A DNA stretch of 33,105 nucleotides from a virus: positions 1-33,105 of the IMG/VR virus record IMGVR_UViG_3300040751_000754, one strand, 5' to 3'. The notes beneath the pieces are model-generated. The model had not been told where the DNA came from. It made no database searches and saw nothing but the letters and a program-made list of their open reading frames with translations. A program made the translations under genes and the position numbers. Numbering within the stretch: position 1 is the stretch's first letter; each line of letters begins with the position of its first letter. This document shows positions 1-8,014 of this stretch, one piece after another.

Positions 1-157
1 CTTCTTCAGATGTAACTATTTCTTTAATGTAGGTATATCCATGTTTGTTTGCATATGCAATATGGTTTATAGATGCTAGATCTCCATAATCACATTTACC
101 ATAGTTATCCCATTTAATCTTATCTGTGTAAGCAGTAATGATAGCTATTCTCTTCAT
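1..157 (-). CDS. Probable glycosyltransferase, N-terminal fragment (runs off the window)
   Basis: Only the first 52 residues are in the window; the gene continues past base 1. The start is the ATG at 157-155, one base after the stop of the GT9-FkbM gene, so the two are co-transcribed. The fragment opens with a hydrophobic strand (MKRIAIITAYTD) and then has NHIAYANKHGYTYI. A segment of the form N-x-x-x-YA-x-x-HGY is typical of the start of galactosyltransferase GMA12/MNN10-like and related nucleotide-sugar transferases. Assignment rests on that short motif plus the neighbouring glycosyltransferase. The catalytic DxD motif would lie outside the window, so the call is tentative. Confidence 0.5.
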   Translation of the reverse strand, partial: MKRIAIITAYTDKIKWDNYGKCDYGDLASINHIAYANKHGYTYIKEIVTSEE

Positions 158-158
158 A

Positions 159-2093
159 TTAATCCAAATGTGCGTAAATTAAATTTTGAACAGTCTTTAT
201 TCTAAAACCAGCTGAATTTAGCCTGTTATAAACTACTGTATTGATTTCAGGACTATGTGTTTCACACACGATCTTTTTAATTTGTCCTAACCTATCGTCA
301 ATTGCATTAAATATTTCTAATTCTGAACCTTCACAATCAATCTTTAATAGATCAATGTGCCCTACGGCGTCTAATACCTGGTTAATACTTAAAGCATCCA
401 CCTGAACTGTATCACCACCTTCGTTAAATATATCCGCGTGCTTAACCACATGGTTTACAGCAGATGTAGTATCTGATATATTCATCGTTAAAACTCCAGG
501 CTCATCACTAACCGCTGAATTAAATGGCTTAATTTCAGTATATGTGGTTGCAAGACCTTTTAGATGTTCGTATGCTTTAGGAGAGGGTTCATATGCCCAA
601 ACCTTTTTTGCGCCTTTATTAATAGCATCAAGCGTAAAGAATCCATAGTTAGCTCCAATGTCTACGACAACATCACCACTTTCTACCATACAATTAGGTT
701 GATTATACTCTCCATGGATAAAGATCTCCCAGAAAGTAGAATAATTGTTATCATCCAACTGGTCATTATACAATACAGTGTCTTTAATATTTAATTCGGT
801 ACCTCCATCAAAATGTACATTTTCAACTTTCACCAAGTTGTGGTTTTTATCATACACTTCTATTGCAATAGGACCCAATCCTAAAGTTCTGCTCGGAGCT
901 GGAACCCACCAATAATTACCATCAATTTTAACCGCGCTATACGACTGTGCGTCTCTACGTAAACCTGTAGTAATGTCTCTTATTACAAGCCAGTATTTTT
1001 CATTGGTGGTTCTGGTAAAATTAAATAGAAGTTTATCACCATCTGTACCATTAAAGACAAATGGACATTTAGATTCTATTGTGTGATCTCTCTTTGGAAT
1101 ATTGTCTATATTTGTAATGATTGACATTAAAACTTGATCTGGACTAGGCTGACACTTAAACTCAGGGTAACCTTCGGCACATTCTGGTGCATAGTGCATT
1201 GCATTGATAGTATTCCATTCTTTAACTGAATACTTTGGATTAGAAGCACAGAAGAGCTTACATTCACCACCAATAAAATGGAACTTGTAATCTTGGCTAC
1301 TATGGCGCCATGGTGCGATCTTCTCCTTTCTGATTGAAGAACCGATCGTAAAGATCTCTGTATCTGTAGTTCCAGCCAGGTGCATTGGTCCAGAATCAAA
1401 TGTAACAAGACCGGACGCATTATTTATTATGTGCCAGAGTTCACTGATTGGACTATCCTTCAGATCACAGTAGTCTAGATCCACATTCTCAAGTTTAATA
1501 ACACCCTTATCTAGATGCATACCGTTATATGTGGGCTCTTTATGACTCATGCCTACCGTGACTATTTTAAAGCCGGTGTGGCTTTTAACTAGATCGACCA
1601 TTCTTTGCCATTTCTGCACACTCCAAGTTCTAGAAGGCCAGTTCTCAGTTACGTGGAAAACTAGATAATTTTTATCTACTTTGGCCGCACGCTCGCTCAT
1701 TGCGTCTGGAATAAAGTCGTAGTGTGATTCTTCTGGGTAGAGGTGCATACCAACGCCAAGTGCGTGTAGTTGGCGCGCTTCCATGTTGTGCAACTTAATC
1801 TCCATAGGCTTATCATGGAAGATGTCGCTGCGCATGCCTACGTTCAATTTGATCCACTGATTATATGTGTCAAAGACCTCGTTGTAGCCCTCTTCAGAAT
1901 CTGCATTAATATTGAGTACATTATCAACATAAGGGCTATTCTTAAAGATCTCGCTACGGTGTGTCATCACATCGATTTTATGACCATAAGAAAGTGCAAC
2001 CTTTCTGATCGCTGGTGTTGAACATAATGTATCGCCAAGTGCTGGACAAGAAACCTTGACCAGCACATTCTTATTGTTAGGTCCTAGTTCCAT
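159..2093 (-). CDS. Fused GT9 heptosyltransferase-like and FkbM methyltransferase enzyme
   Basis: This 644-residue protein has two enzyme modules. Residues about 9-330 look like glycosyltransferase family 9 (ADP-heptose:LPS heptosyltransferase type): an N-terminal strand followed by PALGDTLCSTPAIRK (17-31), and the acceptor-side motif FDSGPMHLAG (232-241), which matches the D-S/T-G-P-x-H-x-A signature. Residues about 470-640 are an FkbM-type SAM methyltransferase: VVVDIGANYGFF (475-486) is the SAM-binding loop, EP at 502-503 the acidic residue of motif II, and LLKIDCEGSE (582-591) the characteristic FkbM motif. A beta-rich linker of about 100 residues joins them. The start ATG overlaps the stop of the KTSC gene (TAATG), indicating translational coupling. 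A role in glycosylating and methylating a virion glycan or host surface sugar is inferred; the substrate is unknown. Confidence 0.88.
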   Translation of the reverse strand: MELGPNNKNVLVKVSCPALGDTLCSTPAIRKVALSYGHKIDVMTHRSEIFKNSPYVDNVLNINADSEEGYNEVFDTYNQWIKLNVGMRSDIFHDKPMEIKLHNMEARQLHALGVGMHLYPEESHYDFIPDAMSERAAKVDKNYLVFHVTENWPSRTWSVQKWQRMVDLVKSHTGFKIVTVGMSHKEPTYNGMHLDKGVIKLENVDLDYCDLKDSPISELWHIINNASGLVTFDSGPMHLAGTTDTEIFTIGSSIRKEKIAPWRHSSQDYKFHFIGGECKLFCASNPKYSVKEWNTINAMHYAPECAEGYPEFKCQPSPDQVLMSIITNIDNIPKRDHTIESKCPFVFNGTDGDKLLFNFTRTTNEKYWLVIRDITTGLRRDAQSYSAVKIDGNYWWVPAPSRTLGLGPIAIEVYDKNHNLVKVENVHFDGGTELNIKDTVLYNDQLDDNNYSTFWEIFIHGEYNQPNCMVESGDVVVDIGANYGFFTLDAINKGAKKVWAYEPSPKAYEHLKGLATTYTEIKPFNSAVSDEPGVLTMNISDTTSAVNHVVKHADIFNEGGDTVQVDALSINQVLDAVGHIDLLKIDCEGSELEIFNAIDDRLGQIKKIVCETHSPEINTVVYNRLNSAGFRIKTVQNLIYAHLD

Positions 2094-2320
2094 TATACAG
2101 TCTCGTGTATTTTCTCAAATTCATAATTAGGTTTGATGAACTCATTCAAGGCTCTGCCCTGTGAGTCTGCCATGTTGAAAAGATTCCAATCTGCTAGTTC
2201 AACATCTTTGTAAATATAGGATGCGTGATTAAAATGTACAGTTAGAGTCTTATGCTCAACATTGTAAGCGGCTGACTTGACCGTAGATGAATCGTAATGT
2301 GAATGAGTTGTAGTTATCAT
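2093..2320 (-). CDS. KTSC-domain small protein
   Basis: The 75-residue protein matches the KTSC domain pattern: SSTVKSAAYN near the start, a strand LTVHFNHASYIYKDV, then MADSQGRALNEFIKPNY. This corresponds to the family's V-x-S-x-x-Y, L-x-V-x-F, Y-x-Y-x-x-V, A-x-S-x-G and I-x-x-x-Y positions. KTSC domains occur alone in many bacteria and phages and fused to lysyl-tRNA synthetases; their molecular function is not established. The gene follows the tape measure after 52 bases and is coupled to the downstream GT9-FkbM gene through a TAATG overlap. Upstream, at about 2326-2337, lies CATATAAAATC on the minus strand, a weak relative of the late motif. Confidence 0.8.
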   Translation of the reverse strand: MITTTHSHYDSSTVKSAAYNVEHKTLTVHFNHASYIYKDVELADWNLFNMADSQGRALNEFIKPNYEFEKIHETV

Positions 2321-2372
2321 ATAAATGTTTAGATTTTATATGACACTGCTTAAGAATGTTTACGTTTATTGG

Positions 2373-5300
2373 TTATGTAGATGTAACTCTAATACCTCTT
2401 GCGGTAAGTGTACTCTCCAGGTCTTCGATTGCAGCAACGATAGAGCTCACGTCTACTTCTGGTGGAGCCTGTTGTTGTGTTGCTGGCTTAGCTGCTGCTG
2501 TGTTATCAGGCTTCTTAAATATATCTTTCATTGTAGATCCAAGCTCATTAGTACTTGCTGCACCTTGCTCTACGCTACCTTTAAATTCAGTTAACATGTC
2601 TGCTAGGTTTTGTAATGCATCTTCTAGAGAAGCTCCCATCTGTGCAAGAATGTCTGCTGGTTCACCACCGTGTGTTAATGCCGCAAGTGCCTCGAACATA
2701 GTCCTTGCTTCAACGATCTTTTCAAGATCCATATTGTTAATAGCCTCAGCAGTAACTTGCATACCATCTCCAACTTTTGGCATTGCATCACCAAGTCTAG
2801 TCCATGCATAACCCTGAGCTGCATAACCTGCTGCTGGATCTTTTGCATCAACTGCTCCCCAGAATGCATTTCTAAATGCCGTTGCGCCTTCCGGGTTAAC
2901 TGTATTTAATGCGTTAATAATTGATGGAATACTCTGACCCATCTTCTCGTAAGCTTCACCAGCTCTAACCCAAAGCCACTTTTTAGTGTTTAATAGTTTA
3001 GGATCTGCATCGTTACCTGATGTTAATGCACCGATCAATATTTTTATCTTGTTAGCTGCATCTGTTGCATCCCAGTTACCTTCCATCAATTTACTTGCTG
3101 CATCAGCAATATTCTTGATTGGTTCTGAGATCATTTTAGCGATTTCTGCACCCTTTTCAATTGTTGAAGATGAGAACCAACCGCTATCATCTTCAGCACC
3201 CAACTTCTTAAAGATACCTACCAGACCGCTATTACCGTCAGCACCTAATAGAATAAGTTTAACATTCTTCTCAACTTGCTTAAGCTTAGAAGGAATATCG
3301 CTAGCATCTGCAAAAGCAATCGCTTTACCATCTTTGTCGTATTTAGTCGGAAACTTAAGATTAGCCATCATCTGTACACCTTCCGCTAAGTTTAGCAGAG
3401 GAGTACCAACGTTCTGAATCATCTCTACACCCTTTTCGTAATCAGTGCTTGTGAACCAGCCTTTATCCGGACCGTTTGCCTGACCAACTTGTGTAAACAC
3501 AGAGACTAGACCCTGTGTAGTACCATCGCCAAGTAGAATAAGTTTAACGTTTTCATTTACCTTTCTAATTGCACTAGGTATATCGACGGTCTCAAATGCG
3601 ATTGGTTTACCTTCTTTATCCCATTTAGTCGGGAACTTAAGATCTGCCATCGCTTGAACACCAAGAGCAATACCTGTTAAGGCATCACCCATACCCATTA
3701 CAGATGATATACCGTCTGCAACTGGAGATTGTGTACCACCGCCGAATATGCTTGCAAATAGTCCCCTTTTACCACCTGGGTATTTAGTACCAATCTCACC
3801 GAATACAGTTGCCAACACAGATGTAATCATTGCAGCGTTAGTTGCAACTTTCATTGGTGCATCCGAGTTCATACTCTCGAACTTGATCGGATTGCCCTCT
3901 TTATCAAATTCAACTGGGAACTGTAAGTTAGCCATTGCCTGCATACCACGAGCGATACCGGTCAAGGCTCTACCCATGCCCAATGTTGCTGAGACACCTT
4001 GTGCCACTACCGAACCACCACTAAAGATACTTCCACCGCCACCTGGGTAGAGTGTACCAATTCTTGCAAATGAATCTGAAAGTGACGTAACTATCATGTT
4101 TACGTTATTGTTGAGTGACTTAAGATCTGTCTTCTCAGCAATCTTCTGGAATTCAGAAATGCCTTTACCGATTAGAATCAGAGCAGCTCCTGCCATAATA
4201 AATGCTGGCGCACCTGCGTAAAGTCCAATAAGTGAAAGTGGACCTAGACTCATTGAGTCTGCAATTGCCTCAAACATCACTTCCATGTTGCTCTTAGGTC
4301 GACCACCACCGATACCTAAGAAGCCTTTAGTTTTCTGACCAGAGTCAGCAAAAAGACCACCGCTTTTAAACATAGTACCAATGTCTAGTTTAGTGAAATA
4401 ACCTAGGCCAATACCAATTGGTATCAGTGCTAGACCTGCTACCATCATCGCAGCGGAACCAAGCATAATAAATGGTGCAAGAAGGCCAAAGGCTGCCATC
4501 TCAACACCTAACAGTGCAATCAGTGCACCATATTGTCCAATACGTTCAAAACCATTATCTCCTAAAGCTGCATCTAGTCCTTTTACACCAATACCAATTA
4601 CTAGCAGTGATATACCTGCTACCATCATCGCAGCGGAACCAGCTATAATATAAGGCGCAGCTAAACCTGCAAGTCCCATTGCAATTCCTAGACCTCCAAT
4701 CAAAGCTCCCATCATACCAATGCGCTCCCAGCCATTTTCTTCAGGGATCGCTGCGTTTAGTATAGAGACTCCAAATCCTATTACTATCAATGCCACACCT
4801 GCAACTAACATTGAAAGAGCACCTTTAATAATTTGAGCAGCACCTTTACCTGCTAGATAAAAACCTGCACCGATAGCACCGATTACAATGAATGCCTTTA
4901 AGGTTTCCATCGAAAGGATGTCACCGGGTACAAGCATGTCAAAGAAGTAGAGTGATAGTCCTAGAGCTAGAATAGAAAGTGCAGCAAAGCCCATAGCTCG
5001 AGCACCTTTAAGAATTGTTTTTCCTTTTATTCCAATTAGACCAAACGCTAGTGCAACTGCACCAATGATAATGCCTATTTTTAGTATGTCTTCAGGTGGC
5101 GGTGCTATAATATTAAATAGAGCTAGAGCAACACCAATTGCTAGAATAGATATGGCTGTTTTAAGCATTGCTTTCGCACCCATTTCAATCTTGTCTAAGA
5201 TCTTCATCTGATCTAGAAGCCAGAATGTACCACCGATAATCAAGAGTGCACCTGCTGTATAGAATGCTCCTTTGAGCATATAAGGTCCGATAAAGCTAAT

Positions 5301-6419
5301 CAGAGCTAGAGAAGCTCCGATTGCTAAAATACCTAAACCTAAATTCAACATATTCTTGCCAAAGTCATCGCCTGTATCAAGACCTCCTTCTATTAGACTT
5401 ATGCCAATAGTTAAGATCATCATTGTACCAACAAAAATAAGAGCTCCTTTCATAAGCTGAGCTCCCAAAACTGTAAATATATACAAGCCTGCTGCAACAG
5501 CTAATAAACCTAGGCCTAGAGCTGCAATACTTTTATTAAATTCTGAAACTTTTTCTAGAGGTATAAGTTCGTCGATCAACGCTAATACTCCACCTAGTAT
5601 TAAGATTGAGCCTGCTGCGAAGAATGCACCCTTTAGCATCTGAGGTCCAATTAGACTAATCAAGGCTAAGACGCCTCCTAAGACAGCTATCCCAATGCTT
5701 AGTTTAAGAAGAGCATCTGCCTGTTTCTTTGCGACCTTTGGATTTAACATAGTACTCATGATCTGAAGTACCTTAGTGATACCAATTAAAATAAGACCAG
5801 CATATAGAGCTCCTTCTATTGCCTGCATACCAATTAGACTAACAAGAGCTAGTGAACCAGCTAGTACTAGAATACTTAAGCCCACATCACCTAATAAAGA
5901 AATCTTCTTGAGCGTCTTTTTATCCAGTCCTTGTGCTGCAAACATTAAGCCATTTAATGTAAACATCAGACCCGGCACCCAGATGGGTGCTAACAGGGCA
6001 CTCACTAATAAAAGTGGTGTCGCTATTATCATACTGATAGCAAAGCTAACGATAGCATCCCCTATCTGGCCAAGCTTAACTAGGCCGCCGACTAGAGCAT
6101 CCATCTTCTTGGCAGCTTTTTTGCCATCGGGCAATTCATTCAATGCCTGTACTAATATCTGAAAACCTTTACCGAGAGGCTCCATTGAATTACCGACAAT
6201 GGCTAGAGCCTTAGCATCTTTGATGGCCTCCTTACCGGATGCTGCACCGTTGTTAGCAATTACGCGCAACAGTTTGACCATCTCATCCATCTTAGTGAAT
6301 AAGACACCACCAACAGTCACGGAAGCAGCGGTCAGTTCACTGGCCTCTGCTATCCGATTTAGTTGTTTTGATTGTTCGCCTATTCTATCAAAGGCGCTTT
6401 TTAAAAAGTTTAAATTCAC
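2373..6419 (-). CDS. Tape measure protein with repeated membrane-like segments
   Basis: At 1348 residues this is by far the longest gene and lies just after the gp26-like hub genes, where T4 has gene 29. Residues about 120-700 are a run of hydrophobic Gly/Ala/Leu/Ile segments, each about 20-25 residues, repeating with a period near 50-60 residues; two neighbouring units share a 20-base identity (4441-4460 and 4621-4640). Residues about 790-1080 hold three looser repeats of about 95 residues, each with FP, two or three residues, then DK(E/D)G and a following FE/FA. The C-terminus is a coiled-coil-like tail. The start is a GTG directly after an in-frame TAA; no upstream ATG is possible. At about 1.5 angstrom per residue the length would fit a tail of roughly 200 nm. 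The protein is inferred to set tail length and possibly to enter the host membrane on injection. Confidence 0.82.
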   Translation of the reverse strand: MNLNFLKSAFDRIGEQSKQLNRIAEASELTAASVTVGGVLFTKMDEMVKLLRVIANNGAASGKEAIKDAKALAIVGNSMEPLGKGFQILVQALNELPDGKKAAKKMDALVGGLVKLGQIGDAIVSFAISMIIATPLLLVSALLAPIWVPGLMFTLNGLMFAAQGLDKKTLKKISLLGDVGLSILVLAGSLALVSLIGMQAIEGALYAGLILIGITKVLQIMSTMLNPKVAKKQADALLKLSIGIAVLGGVLALISLIGPQMLKGAFFAAGSILILGGVLALIDELIPLEKVSEFNKSIAALGLGLLAVAAGLYIFTVLGAQLMKGALIFVGTMMILTIGISLIEGGLDTGDDFGKNMLNLGLGILAIGASLALISFIGPYMLKGAFYTAGALLIIGGTFWLLDQMKILDKIEMGAKAMLKTAISILAIGVALALFNIIAPPPEDILKIGIIIGAVALAFGLIGIKGKTILKGARAMGFAALSILALGLSLYFFDMLVPGDILSMETLKAFIVIGAIGAGFYLAGKGAAQIIKGALSMLVAGVALIVIGFGVSILNAAIPEENGWERIGMMGALIGGLGIAMGLAGLAAPYIIAGSAAMMVAGISLLVIGIGVKGLDAALGDNGFERIGQYGALIALLGVEMAAFGLLAPFIMLGSAAMMVAGLALIPIGIGLGYFTKLDIGTMFKSGGLFADSGQKTKGFLGIGGGRPKSNMEVMFEAIADSMSLGPLSLIGLYAGAPAFIMAGAALILIGKGISEFQKIAEKTDLKSLNNNVNMIVTSLSDSFARIGTLYPGGGGSIFSGGSVVAQGVSATLGMGRALTGIARGMQAMANLQFPVEFDKEGNPIKFESMNSDAPMKVATNAAMITSVLATVFGEIGTKYPGGKRGLFASIFGGGTQSPVADGISSVMGMGDALTGIALGVQAMADLKFPTKWDKEGKPIAFETVDIPSAIRKVNENVKLILLGDGTTQGLVSVFTQVGQANGPDKGWFTSTDYEKGVEMIQNVGTPLLNLAEGVQMMANLKFPTKYDKDGKAIAFADASDIPSKLKQVEKNVKLILLGADGNSGLVGIFKKLGAEDDSGWFSSSTIEKGAEIAKMISEPIKNIADAASKLMEGNWDATDAANKIKILIGALTSGNDADPKLLNTKKWLWVRAGEAYEKMGQSIPSIINALNTVNPEGATAFRNAFWGAVDAKDPAAGYAAQGYAWTRLGDAMPKVGDGMQVTAEAINNMDLEKIVEARTMFEALAALTHGGEPADILAQMGASLEDALQNLADMLTEFKGSVEQGAASTNELGSTMKDIFKKPDNTAAAKPATQQQAPPEVDVSSIVAAIEDLESTLTARGIRVTST
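4349..6060 (-). repeat. Hydrophobic repeat region within the tape measure gene
   Basis: The encoded segment consists of about ten related units of 50-60 residues, each with a strongly hydrophobic core of the type ILAIGVALALF, followed by IGPxxLKGA and AGxxLIIGG-like stretches. DNA identity between units is mostly eroded, but ACCATCATCGCAGCGGAACC (plus strand) occurs exactly at 4441 and 4621, 180 bases apart. Confidence 0.7.
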
Positions 6420-6440
6420 TTAGAGACTAAGTCTTTTTTT
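6419..6440 (-). promoter_or_regulatory. Small inverted repeat immediately before the tape measure GTG
   Basis: On the minus strand the leader reads ACTTAG-TCT-CTAAGT, a perfect 6-bp inverted repeat with a 3-base loop that ends in the GTG start codon. It could hide the start codon in RNA. Its stem is short and its effect is unknown. Confidence 0.3.
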
Positions 6441-6453
6441 ATTGATGCTCTAT

Positions 6454-6462
6454 CTATATATC
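6454..6462 (-). promoter_or_regulatory. Late promoter element (GATATATAG) upstream of the tape measure
   Basis: The element reads AAAGATATATAGATAG on the minus strand. It begins directly after the stop codon of the preceding reading frame and lies about 35 bases before the tape measure start. Confidence 0.55.
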
Positions 6463-6463
6463 T

Positions 6464-6700
6464 TTATAGCTTTGGCATCTTAAGACTAGGAGTCTTTAGA
6501 TTAGGGACCTTGGGCATCTTTGGCGTTTTAAAACTGTTTGTTCTTTCATTAGCCTGTTCTTGTTGGTCCTTGTTCTGTTTGTTTCGTTCCTTAAGATGTT
6601 CCTGCAGATTCTTAACATAGTACCAATATTCATAGTAGTACATGTTTTCAATCTCTGAAGGCTGCATCCTAAGATGTATACCCAGGTAGAACTTAGTCTT
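6464..6700 (-). CDS. Out-of-frame extension of the gp26-like gene (possible tape measure chaperone domain)
   Basis: This open frame lies in the +1 frame relative to the gp26-like gene and stays open upstream to about 6802, overlapping that gene by roughly 100 bases. It has no ATG near the overlap; the first is at 6667, and the only upstream candidates are GTG or TTG. From the proposed frameshift point it adds 78 residues: an aromatic helical part (KTKFYLGIHLRMQPSEIENM, then a Tyr-rich stretch), a charged KERNKQNKDQQEQ segment and a Pro/Lys-rich end with TPKMPKVPNLKTP. The frame just before the overlap end (FSLFQISLENYF) also looks protein-like. Overlapping frame-shifted gene pairs directly before the tape measure are known in lambda (G/GT), P2 and Mu. 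Alternatives are reinitiation at 6667 or a sequencing or natural frameshift in one gene. Confidence 0.6.
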   Translation of the reverse strand, partial: KTKFYLGIHLRMQPSEIENMYYYEYWYYVKNLQEHLKERNKQNKDQQEQANERTNSFKTPKMPKVPNLKTPSLKMPKL

Positions 6701-6704
6701 AAAG
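6698..6704 (-). other. Candidate +1 programmed frameshift site CTT-TAA-G
   Basis: At the end of the gp26-like frame the codons are GGA GAA CTA CTT TAA, followed by G. Slippage of the Leu tRNA from CTT to TTT would skip one base and continue as AAG ACT AAG in the extension frame. The arrangement mirrors the prfB (RF2) site CUU-UGA-C. A GGAG sequence lies 5 bases upstream of CTT; in prfB the spacing is 3. Slippage about eleven codons earlier at CTT TTC (around 6737) is also possible. Confidence 0.42.
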
Positions 6705-7700
6705 TAGTTCTCCAGCGAGATCTGAAATAATGAAAAGACTTTTGATGCCACCTGGGAAGTCAAGAGGGGCTTTCGCAACCTCCCCGTCGATTTCTTTTTC
6801 AAGTGTTGTTTCTACACCGATCTTCATGCGTTCTGCTAATCGGTAGATCACCATAAATTTCTTTTCATCCCAACCTTTATAGTCAATCTCTAGTTCAAAG
6901 ATTTTCTTCATGTTGATGTTTCTCCAGTCACTGGCAATATAAGGTAGGACTTGAATGAAAGCCTTATCAAAATCAATACCCTTCTCTTGACGATCTTTAA
7001 GGTATTTAGTGATTTCTTGCATAACACCAATTGTTGGTGGACGCATTCTCACTGTACCTGCAGATCTGGTTTTAATTACATAAGTACGTTCAGCTGCAGA
7101 ATAATATTTCTCAATTTCTTCTGGAACCTGATTAGGTACTAGGTAACGTGTTGATAATTCGATTTCAACTTGCTTGTTAGATTCTTCCATTTTACCTTTA
7201 AGAATAATCTTATTCTCTGGTTCTGGAAAGGTCAAGTCCCTTACTTTAAGAAGTAAAACAATTCTATCTTCTTCAAGAAGATCTTTGAATGAGAGTCTTC
7301 TAGTGCCAGCCTCAAGCTTACAGCAAGATTCAACAATTGAGTTTAACTTCTCTTCCATATCAAGGTAGTTAGCCTCGTCCATTGTTGAAAAATGTCTAAT
7401 CTCAGCTGCTTTGGCAGATCTAATCTGTAGTTTGAATTCAGCTGGATAGAATTTACCCATTGAAGGCAAATCTTCTAGATTAACAGTGTGCCAGCCTAAG
7501 ATGTTATCTGAGCTCTCAGGCGTTTCAGGTACAAAGTTACTCATGTCAACTCTACCTAGACCTTTTGAGTCAATTACATTCTCAATTGCATCTGCTTCAG
7601 CGTCTACATTTTGATGCGCGTTTGTGTTGATTCCTTGGTCTTTAGCATCAAGCTGTCTAGCTAGATCCTCTTGGTTCATGTTCTTGTTTTCGTTATCCAT
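6699..7700 (-). CDS. gp26-like baseplate hub assembly protein
   Basis: The 333-residue protein has a low-complexity polar N-terminus (about 1-65), then NLEDLPSMGKFYP (74-86). A segment LPSxGxFYP is a recognisable mark of the T4 gp26-type baseplate protein family. It is followed by an alpha/beta region with ...AEIRHFSTMDEAN and repeated charged helices. The family takes part in assembling the central baseplate hub, and in T4 these genes also lie close to the tape measure. Two bases separate it from the RHH gene, so the pair is likely one transcript. The end of the frame overlaps an open +1 frame; a shifted product would be about 411 residues. No catalytic function is seen. The family call comes from the motif plus position. 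Confidence 0.66.
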   Translation of the reverse strand: MDNENKNMNQEDLARQLDAKDQGINTNAHQNVDAEADAIENVIDSKGLGRVDMSNFVPETPESSDNILGWHTVNLEDLPSMGKFYPAEFKLQIRSAKAAEIRHFSTMDEANYLDMEEKLNSIVESCCKLEAGTRRLSFKDLLEEDRIVLLLKVRDLTFPEPENKIILKGKMEESNKQVEIELSTRYLVPNQVPEEIEKYYSAAERTYVIKTRSAGTVRMRPPTIGVMQEITKYLKDRQEKGIDFDKAFIQVLPYIASDWRNINMKKIFELEIDYKGWDEKKFMVIYRLAERMKIGVETTLEKEIDGEVAKAPLDFPGGIKSLFIISDLAGELL

Positions 7701-7702
7701 AT

Positions 7703-7924
7703 TTACTTGTCTTTTAAGTTTTTAAGATCTTTTTTTATTGTTTGTCTTTCTTCTTTAGTTCGCTTACTCAATTCATTTTGGATTAATATACGTATGAACG
7801 CACTAATAGAAACTGGTCTTTCCTCCTTTTCTAAAGCATCATTCAATATAATCCTATTGACCTGAGCAACTTCATCTTCTGTCAAAAGCACTTGCAATTT
7901 CTTTGTCAGTTTATGATTGTTCAT
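7703..7924 (-). CDS. Ribbon-helix-helix-type small DNA-binding protein
   Basis: The 73-residue protein reads as a single RHH domain: a beta strand KLQVLLTEDEV (residues 9-19), helix one VNRIILNDALEKE, a turn with PVSIS and helix two AFIRILIQNELSKR, followed by a basic tail (KKDLKNLKDK). The turn and the following SxFIRxLI stretch are typical of CopG/Arc-like repressors. It sits at the head of the hub and tape measure operon, two bases before the gp26-like gene. An inverted repeat just upstream of its start (7928-7950) could be its own operator. The fold is inferred from sequence pattern, and a regulatory role is likely but not shown. Confidence 0.6.
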   Translation of the reverse strand: MNNHKLTKKLQVLLTEDEVAQVNRIILNDALEKEERPVSISAFIRILIQNELSKRTKEERQTIKKDLKNLKDK

Positions 7925-7927
7925 AGT

Positions 7928-7950
7928 ATATTATGTTGGTATTGTAATAT
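7928..7950 (-). promoter_or_regulatory. Inverted repeat, candidate operator for the RHH protein
   Basis: The arms ATATTA and TAATAT are separated by 11 bases, about one helical turn between centres plus a half-site. The element lies 3 bases from the start codon of the RHH gene, where binding would block transcription or translation initiation. No clear GATATATAAA element is present here, unlike the structural genes. Confidence 0.35.
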
Positions 7951-7960
7951 GTTTCAAGTT

Positions 7961-7998
7961 CAAAAAAAGAGAGAGACTTTAAAAGGCCTCTCTCCTTA
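7961..7998 (-). terminator. Rho-independent terminator after the tail tube gene
   Basis: On the minus strand GGAGAGAG and CTCTCTC form the stem around an A/T-rich loop, followed by seven T residues. It lies 17 bases past the tube gene stop and ends the sheath-tube transcript. Confidence 0.8.
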
Positions 7999-8014
7999 AG
8001 TGATTTAATACTTA

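Noticed and set aside
1127-1420. Second minus-strand frame inside the GT9-FkbM gene
   Set aside because: It lies wholly within a well-supported enzyme domain and has no recognisable features of its own.
2356-2811. Plus-strand open frame opposite the tape measure 3' end
   Set aside because: It is an antisense shadow of the tape measure coding frame, with no promoter or leader and a composition that mirrors the Ala/Gly-rich opposite strand. The same holds for 2986-3417, 3748-4050 and 5776-6162.
6701-6802. TTG start for a separate 112-residue protein overlapping the gp26-like gene by about 100 bases
   Set aside because: Such a long same-strand overlap with a TTG and no ribosome-binding context is unlikely. 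Frameshift or reinitiation explains the open frame better.
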